From DATLFA01 sp039934635 (lineage in GTDB: Bacteria > Actinomycetota > Acidimicrobiia > Acidimicrobiales > WLNW01), in NCBI GenBank assembly GCA_039934635.1, contig JBDTLT010000001.1:1-64000 (forward strand): a stretch of 64,000 nucleotides of DNA, read 5' to 3'. The position numbers and the translations under genes are program-made. This document shows, one piece after another, positions 59,613-64,000 of the stretch. Position 1 is the first letter of the stretch. Every line of letters starts with the position of its first letter. Below the pieces are notes generated by a model. It was not told the DNA's origin and made no database searches. It saw only the letters and a program-made list of their open reading frames with translations.

Positions 59613-60155
59613 GTGGGCCGAATCCGGGTACTCGATCCGACGGCGCTGGCCGAAGACGAGACCGCCGCCAAAACATTCGATTTGGGACGATCACTCGAAG
59701 GGGTGACGGTTGGTCTGCGCCTCGACCGGTCGTGGCGGTCCTACTTCGTGGTCCTCGACACGTGGGAAGCACTGCTCCTGCGCGACGGCGCGAAGGTCAA
59801 GCGGCTGGTCGTCGGCGAACGGGTCGGCGACGAAGGCGAGCGCACCCGCAACGACCTCGACGATTGGGCCCGCCTCGTCGACTGCGCGGTGGTGGGCCTT
59901 GGCAATTGAGGCTCGTGTACGTCGTGGAGTGTCCACGACACCGTCATCGTCGAAGCCCTCGACAAACCGGCCGTCGTCGTCGTGACCGCCGAGTTCGTGA
60001 CCATCGGCGAACGCATCGCGTCGCTCAAGGGGCATGCCGATTTGCGCCAGCTCGTGTTGCCCTACCCGCTCGAAGGCCTGCCCGACGAGGAGGTGTACCA
60101 GATTGCTGTCGACGCGTACCCCCGGCTCCTCGAACGTCTCGGCGCCTCTCGTTAG
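59613..60155 (+). CDS. UGSC-family selenoprotein (in-frame TGA read as selenocysteine)
   Basis: 180 aa when the TGA at 59907-59909 is translated. It reads ...VVGLGN-U-GSCTSWSVHDTV..., residue 99 being selenocysteine, and then continues for 81 residues to TAG 60153-60155. The motif UGSC and the surrounding VGLGN and SWSVHD match the UGSC (seleno)protein family. A conventional gene call would end at 59909 and give a 98-aa truncated protein. Starts: GTG 59613. Immediately after the TGA, 59921-59939 folds as a 7-bp hairpin with a G-containing loop. The U/C pair two residues apart suggests a redox centre; its substrate is unknown. The gene downstream overlaps it. Confidence 0.88.
59921..59939 (+). 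promoter_or_regulatory. Bacterial SECIS-like stem-loop
   Basis: GTCGTGG (59921-59927), loop AGTGT, CCACGAC (59933-59939): seven perfect pairs, extendable by two more across a 2-base bulge (TG at 59917-59918 zone with AC at 59940-59941). The loop starts 18 bases after the TGA and has G in its second position, both in the range I recall for bacterial SECIS elements that recruit SelB. Confidence 0.75.
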
Positions 60156-61197
60156 CACGCAGATCGAAGTCGACGACGACCCGCTGGCGCTCTACGAACT
60201 ATCCCTCCGCGAAGGCTGGGGTGACGGCCTGCCCTTGCTCCCGGCCACACAGGTTCGTGTCGCCGAACTGATCGCGGCGACGCCGTGGCAACCCGACGAT
60301 GTCATCTGCAAGATCGCACCGCGCAACGGTATGGCCACGGTCGAAAAGGCTGCCATCAACGCCGCGATGGCCGGCGTCGAACCGGCCGCGTTCGCGTATG
60401 TCGTGGCCGCACTCGAGGCGATCACCCGACACGACTTCAATCTGTTCGCGTTGTCGACGACCACGTCGAGCGTGATGCCGATGTTCGTCGTCAACGGGCC
60501 GGCCCGCGATCAGCTGGGGTTCGACTACGGCGCCGGTTGCATGGGCGGCGCGGCAGGCCGCGGTTCGAGCACCGTCGGCCGGGCGGTGCAGCTGTGCATG
60601 CGCAACATCGGCGGCCAAAAAGTCGGACTCACCTCGAAGAGCGTGTTCGGTCAGCCCGGGCGGTCGAGCGGCGTGTGCTTCGGCGAATGGGAAGAGCGTT
60701 CACCGTGGCCGTCGCTGGCCGAGCAACGCGGGTTCTCGCGCACCGACGAGATCATCACCGCGCACGGCGGCAAGGGCGCATTTCCTTTCGCCGACGTCAA
60801 CACCGAGAACGAACGCGATCTGCTCTATCTGATCGCCAAGACGATCGCGTTCCCGATGGCCAACAAGTTCCTCGAACCGACCGCGGCCAACGGTGAAGTC
60901 GTGGTGCTGATCAACCCCTTGTGGGCTGAGCGCTTCGGTCGTGAGTTCCCCGACGTCACCGACGCCATCGAGTTCACCCACTCGCACTCGTGGATCCACA
61001 TCGACATGTGGCCCGAGCCGAACCAGCGCATCCTCTACGAGAAGAACCGGGTCGACGACAAGGGTCGTGTGTGGCTCAACGAGCGGGCGAGCCAACTCGT
61101 GTTCGTGGTGTGCGGTGGCCTGGGCAACCTCCACGCCATCTGCTTGCCCAGTTGGGGCGCGTCGAACATCCAGAGCGCTCAGGTCGTGCGGGGCTAG
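60103..61197 (+). CDS. Conserved partner protein of UGSC selenoprotein, function unknown
   Basis: 364 aa if started at TTG 60103, which lies nine bases after GAGGAGG; no ATG or GTG is available before the conserved segment LALYELSLREGWGDGLPLLPAT. Blocks that look conserved in relatives: GDGLPLLP, KIAPRNGMATVEKAAINAAMAGV, TSSVMPMFVVNGPA, YGAGCMGG, and FPFADVNTENERD. The GAGCMGG cysteine may be redox active. It overlaps the selenoprotein by 53 bases, so they are made together and probably form one complex. No biochemical function is known to me. Confidence 0.8.
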   Translation: MLSTRTPGSSNVSAPLVSTQIEVDDDPLALYELSLREGWGDGLPLLPATQVRVAELIAATPWQPDDVICKIAPRNGMATVEKAAINAAMAGVEPAAFAYVVAALEAITRHDFNLFALSTTTSSVMPMFVVNGPARDQLGFDYGAGCMGGAAGRGSSTVGRAVQLCMRNIGGQKVGLTSKSVFGQPGRSSGVCFGEWEERSPWPSLAEQRGFSRTDEIITAHGGKGAFPFADVNTENERDLLYLIAKTIAFPMANKFLEPTAANGEVVVLINPLWAERFGREFPDVTDAIEFTHSHSWIHIDMWPEPNQRILYEKNRVDDKGRVWLNERASQLVFVVCGGLGNLHAICLPSWGASNIQSAQVVRG

Positions 61198-61199
61198 TT

Positions 61200-61239
61200 G
61201 TGCGGCTCCGCCGCAACGGATTGGCGGCTTCGCCGCGGG
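61200..61239 (+). repeat. Double-hairpin repeat, copy F
   Basis: GTGCGGCTCCGCCGCAAC then GGCGGCTTCGCCGC, the two-hairpin core found at 13.7-14.3 kb, here in the opposite orientation and directly after a stop codon (TAG 61195-61197). Its presence 47 kb away shows the family is dispersed. Confidence 0.75.
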
Positions 61240-61286
61240 AGTCAACGCATTGGCGCGAGCCGAGCGGCTCGTCGGGTGGTAGAACT

Positions 61287-61313
61287 CGCGCACATCGCGC
61301 ACATCGCGCACAT
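61287..61313 (+). repeat. Three tandem 9-bp repeats (CGCGCACAT)
   Basis: CGCGCACAT occurs three times in a row just before the ribosome-binding site of the amidohydrolase at 61331. Possible regulator site or slippage. Confidence 0.55.
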
Positions 61314-61330
61314 TGTGCTCGGGGGTAGCC

Positions 61331-62575
61331 ATGGACCGGACAGTATTCACAAACGCCAACTTGCTCGACGGGGAGCATCCCGCCAAGCCTCAGGCCACCG
61401 TGGTGGTGGAGGGCAACAAGATCACCCGCGTGACCAGTGGGGCGATCGAGTCCGCACCCGGTGATCGCCTGATCGATCTCGGCGGACGCACGCTGATGCC
61501 GGGCATGACGAGCGGCCACTTCCACACGACCTATCACGACGTGGGCGGCAATCAGCTGCCGTTCGGGCTCGAACGGGCGCCGGCATACGCCGCGTACTAC
61601 GGCCTCATGAACGCTCAGATCGCGCTGCGGGCCGGGTTCACCAACATCGTGGGGGCAAGCTGCGCGTTCGACGTCGACGCGTCGTTGGCCGCTGCGATTC
61701 GCGACGGTGTCGTCGAGGGACCGCGCGTCTGCCCGGCCTCGCGTGATCTCATCACGACCTCCGACTCGAACGACGTGATTCCGTGGTGGTGGGACGCGCA
61801 CGGCATGGGTGTGGTGCGCGTTTGTGACGGGCCCGACGAATTTCGCAAGGCGGTGCGCGACGAGATCAAGCGGGGCGCCGAGATCATCAAGGTGTATGTC
61901 ACCGGCGGCCACGGTGTCACCACGCCCAAGCACAACATTTCACTCGCACTCGACGAATTGCACGCGGTCGTCGATGCCGCCCATGGCCGCGGCAAGCGCG
62001 TACGCGGGCACGTCGCACACAAACAGGCACTGCTCGACTGCGTCGCGGCCGGCGTCGACATCATCGACCACGCCGACGGCATGGACGAGGAATGCATCGA
62101 CAAGCTGGCCGCCGCAGGCACGTTCGTGTTGCCGAGCTTGTACCTGCCGCTCAAGATGCTGGAGTTCATGGGTGATGCCCCGCCCCCCGGCGAGATGCCG
62201 GCGATGGGGTTCAACACCGAGACCGGGCAAGACTTCGCCGACATGTGCCGCATGCTGGCAAAGGCGGTCGAGGCGGGCGTCAAGTTGTGTGTCGGCGACG
62301 ATTTCGGCGCGGCGCCGACGCCGCACGGTGCCTACATCGAAGAGCTCGCGGTCTACGTCGATCACGCCGGCATCCCGCCGCTAGAGGTCTTGCGCTGGGC
62401 GACCAAGAACGGCGGCGAGCTCTTCGGTCAGCCCGACAAGGTGGGCACGATCGACGAGGGCAAGTACGCCGACCTCGTGGTCGTCGATGGTGATCCATCC
62501 GATGACATCGGTGTGCTGCGCACGGGCGTCGTCGCGGTCATGAAGGACGGCAAGTTCTTCGTCGACGCGCTCTGA
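61331..62575 (+). CDS. Amidohydrolase family protein (imidazolonepropionase/dipeptidase-like)
   Basis: 414 aa. Composite-domain start VFTNANLLDGEHPA...VVVEGNKITRV, metal-binding HxH in SGHFHTTYHD (His residues kept, the usual D-x-H-x-H wording changed), IKVYVTGG (Lys bridging position), GHVAHKQALLDC and DHADGMDEE, and GVKLCVGDDFG at the last Asp. A typical imidazolonepropionase/prolidase-type hydrolase; substrate unknown. ATG 61331 follows GGGGGTAGCC; the MCSGVA extension was rejected. Lies after repeat copy F and three tandem 9-mers. Confidence 0.88.
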   Translation: MDRTVFTNANLLDGEHPAKPQATVVVEGNKITRVTSGAIESAPGDRLIDLGGRTLMPGMTSGHFHTTYHDVGGNQLPFGLERAPAYAAYYGLMNAQIALRAGFTNIVGASCAFDVDASLAAAIRDGVVEGPRVCPASRDLITTSDSNDVIPWWWDAHGMGVVRVCDGPDEFRKAVRDEIKRGAEIIKVYVTGGHGVTTPKHNISLALDELHAVVDAAHGRGKRVRGHVAHKQALLDCVAAGVDIIDHADGMDEECIDKLAAAGTFVLPSLYLPLKMLEFMGDAPPPGEMPAMGFNTETGQDFADMCRMLAKAVEAGVKLCVGDDFGAAPTPHGAYIEELAVYVDHAGIPPLEVLRWATKNGGELFGQPDKVGTIDEGKYADLVVVDGDPSDDIGVLRTGVVAVMKDGKFFVDAL

Positions 62576-62581
62576 TGACCG

Positions 62582-62611
62582 GGCCTCCGCTCTGAAGGCG
62601 GCTCGGGCCTT
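62582..62611 (-). repeat. GGCCCGAGCGGCC hairpin repeat, inverted variant
   Basis: Minus strand GGCCCGAGCCGCC (62597-62609) with GAGCGGAG about 13 bases on. One base differs from the consensus; the stem AAGGC/GCCTT still forms. It lies between convergent genes at the end of the amidohydrolase. Confidence 0.6.
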
Positions 62612-62613
62612 TG

Positions 62614-64000
62614 CTACGCGAGCGCGGTGGGTATCCGCCGCAGTTCACGCACCATCACACTGAGTTGATCGAGCGAGGCATTGGTGGCCGGTAAACGTCC
62701 GATCACCTCGTGCCAGCGCTGCACGGCCGGCTTGGCCTGCTCGAGGAGAATGGCGGCGCCACCGCGCGCCAGCGCGAGTTGTGTGAGTTGGCGCTGCGAT
62801 GCGAACAGATCATCGCGCACGGCGAGTCGCGCCAACGACTGCCATTCGTCGCCGCGGGGAAGCGCATCGACGAGCGCGGCGATGCGGCCGATCGAGAGCG
62901 CCTCGTCGATGGCGAAGTAGGTGTGGGCGACGTCGAGCGGGTCGTGTTCGCTCTCGAGCGCCGTGTCGACGATCTCGAGCGCGGGTGCGAACGTGCGGTT
63001 GCGCGCACCCATCGCGGCAAGTCGCTCGGGGATGCCCGCGTCGACATACCCGCGTGTCGACTCGACGATGGCGGCCCCCACCGCCGGGGAGACGAGGTCC
63101 TTCCAGTGATCGGCCAAGGCCGTGAGGCCGGGTTGTAGACGGAGGATCGTCGCGTCGACATCGATGTTGGACCGCTCATGGCGCACCAGCCAGCGGGTGG
63201 CCCGCTCGACCAGCCGGCGGCCCTCGAGACGCAGCGTCGTGCGAATCGATGGCCCGACTCGGGGGGCGAGGTCGTCGATGGCGGTCCACGTGTCGGCCAT
63301 CGAGAACAGCTGCCACGCGACCTCGTGGGCGCGTGCGATCTGCGCCGCCGTGGCCCCAGTTTCGGTCAACAGCCGATAGACGAGCGAGGTGCCGCCTCGA
63401 TCGACGATGTGGTTTGCCGCGATGGCGGCGATCAGTTCATTGCGCAGCGTGTGGTGGGCGATGTCGACGGCGTAGCGTTCTCGCAGCGGTGCGGGAAAGT
63501 ACTCCGCGAGTTCTCGCAAGAACGCGGCGTCGGAGAGCAGCTCGTCGTCGGCAAGATCGGTTGCGATCACGGTCTTGGTGTAGGCCATCATCACGCTTAC
63601 TTCGGGTGCGGTGAGACCCTCGCCCGCTTGCCAGCGCCGTTCGCACTCCTCGAAGGAGGGCAACTTCTCGACCTCGCGGTCGAGGTGTGCGACTTGCTCG
63701 AGCCAGTGCAGTTGTTCCTTGTGCACGTGCAGCAGGGAGTGCGCCTCTGACATCGCGTTGGTGATGGCCCGCGCGACGCTGTAGTTGATGGCCAGCACGT
63801 GCTCGGCAACCTCGTCTCGCATGCTGGCCAACAGTTCGTCGCGCTCGTCCTTGGTGAGTCGGCCGTCGACGCGTACCGCGTCGAGCAGGATCTTGATGTT
63901 GACCTCATGGTCGGAGGTGTTGACGCCCGCCGAGTTGTCGACGCCGTCGGAGAACACTCGGCCGCCGTGGCGCCAGAACTCGATGCGGGCCCGTTGGGTG
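62614..64000 (-). CDS. NAD-glutamate dehydrogenase (large, GDH2 type), C-terminal part
   Basis: Partial gene running off the right edge; about 460 residues visible. The segment RIEFWRHGGRVFSDGVDNSAGVNTSDHEVNIKILLD at the right end is the signature of the 180-kDa NAD-specific glutamate dehydrogenases, followed by the helical C-terminal region (WLEQVAHLDREVEKLPSFEECERRWQAGEGL, ALAELLAYTK-like and MAYTKTVIATDLADD). Oxidises glutamate to 2-oxoglutarate and ammonia, linking amino-acid carbon to the TCA cycle. The rest of this roughly 1600-aa protein lies beyond base 64000. Confidence 0.9.
   Translation of the reverse strand, partial: TQRARIEFWRHGGRVFSDGVDNSAGVNTSDHEVNIKILLDAVRVDGRLTKDERDELLASMRDEVAEHVLAINYSVARAITNAMSEAHSLLHVHKEQLHWLEQVAHLDREVEKLPSFEECERRWQAGEGLTAPEVSVMMAYTKTVIATDLADDELLSDAAFLRELAEYFPAPLRERYAVDIAHHTLRNELIAAIAANHIVDRGGTSLVYRLLTETGATAAQIARAHEVAWQLFSMADTWTAIDDLAPRVGPSIRTTLRLEGRRLVERATRWLVRHERSNIDVDATILRLQPGLTALADHWKDLVSPAVGAAIVESTRGYVDAGIPERLAAMGARNRTFAPALEIVDTALESEHDPLDVAHTYFAIDEALSIGRIAALVDALPRGDEWQSLARLAVRDDLFASQRQLTQLALARGGAAILLEQAKPAVQRWHEVIGRLPATNASLDQLSVMVRELRRIPTALA

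Noticed and set aside
59900..59912. TGA at 59907 as a true stop or a frameshift
   Set aside because: The same frame continues with the family motif GSCTSWSVHD for 81 residues and no indel is required; the motif is centred on the TGA.
1..64000. CRISPR array, prophage, integrase or transposase
   Set aside because: No regularly spaced repeats with unique spacers and no phage or transposase protein was seen on either strand.

Overview
The window is a high-GC (visibly about two-thirds G+C), gene-dense stretch of chromosome. It probably comes from an actinomycete, and an Acidimicrobiia-type lineage is my best guess. The guess rests on many luciferase-like (F420/FMN) oxidoreductases, an MftD-like alpha-hydroxy-acid oxidase end, a TIGR03084-type protein, a large-type NAD-glutamate dehydrogenase end, and frequent GTG starts with ATGA or GTGA overlaps. 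No rRNA, tRNA, CRISPR array, integrase or transposase was seen.

Almost every gene belongs to catabolism of CoA-linked carboxylic acids. Families recur: two AMP-forming acyl-CoA ligases, five class III CoA-transferases (three of them fused double-length), five ACMSD-like amidohydrolases, three intact luciferase-like oxidoreductases plus one wreck, three enoyl-CoA hydratases, three SDRs, two TauD-type dioxygenases, a P450 and a molybdenum hydroxylase. The actual substrate cannot be read from sequence; cyclic or branched terpenoid- or steroid-like acids would fit.

Layout. 1-5 kb: oxidase end, CoA ligase, SDR, fused CoA-transferase (plus strand). 5-13 kb: cysteine-less thiolase with its DUF35 partner, two MFS transporters, a solitary xanthine-dehydrogenase-type large subunit, an amidohydrolase. 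13.4-14.35 kb: a luciferase-like gene wrecked by hairpin repeats. 14-19 kb: dioxygenase, a coupled phosphotransferase/unknown trio, second CoA ligase. 19.4-25.6 kb (minus): a membrane protein with a ligase-like N-terminus and a small partner, then fused CoA-transferase and amidohydrolase. 25.7-34.5 kb: luciferase-like enzyme, cyclase, P450, amidohydrolase, CoA-transferase, two SDRs, amidase. 34.6-36.6 kb: a MerR regulator and BioB. 36.6-46.3 kb: further CoA-transferases, luciferase-like enzymes, a truncated hydrolase, dioxygenase, Ldh-type dehydrogenase, amidohydrolase. 47.1-57.5 kb: a ten-gene, mostly overlapping operon built round a biotin-dependent acyl-CoA carboxylase and AtuA. 58-64 kb: enoyl-CoA hydratase, HHE-like protein, a selenocysteine-containing UGSC protein with its partner, an amidohydrolase and a partial glutamate dehydrogenase.

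The most notable items are the in-frame TGA of the UGSC gene (59907-59909) with a bacterial SECIS-like hairpin directly after it; three families of short hairpin-forming dispersed repeats, one with covarying stem pairs; the repeat-riddled pseudogene; and a membrane-anchored protein with a glutamate-ligase/Pup-ligase-like N-terminus.
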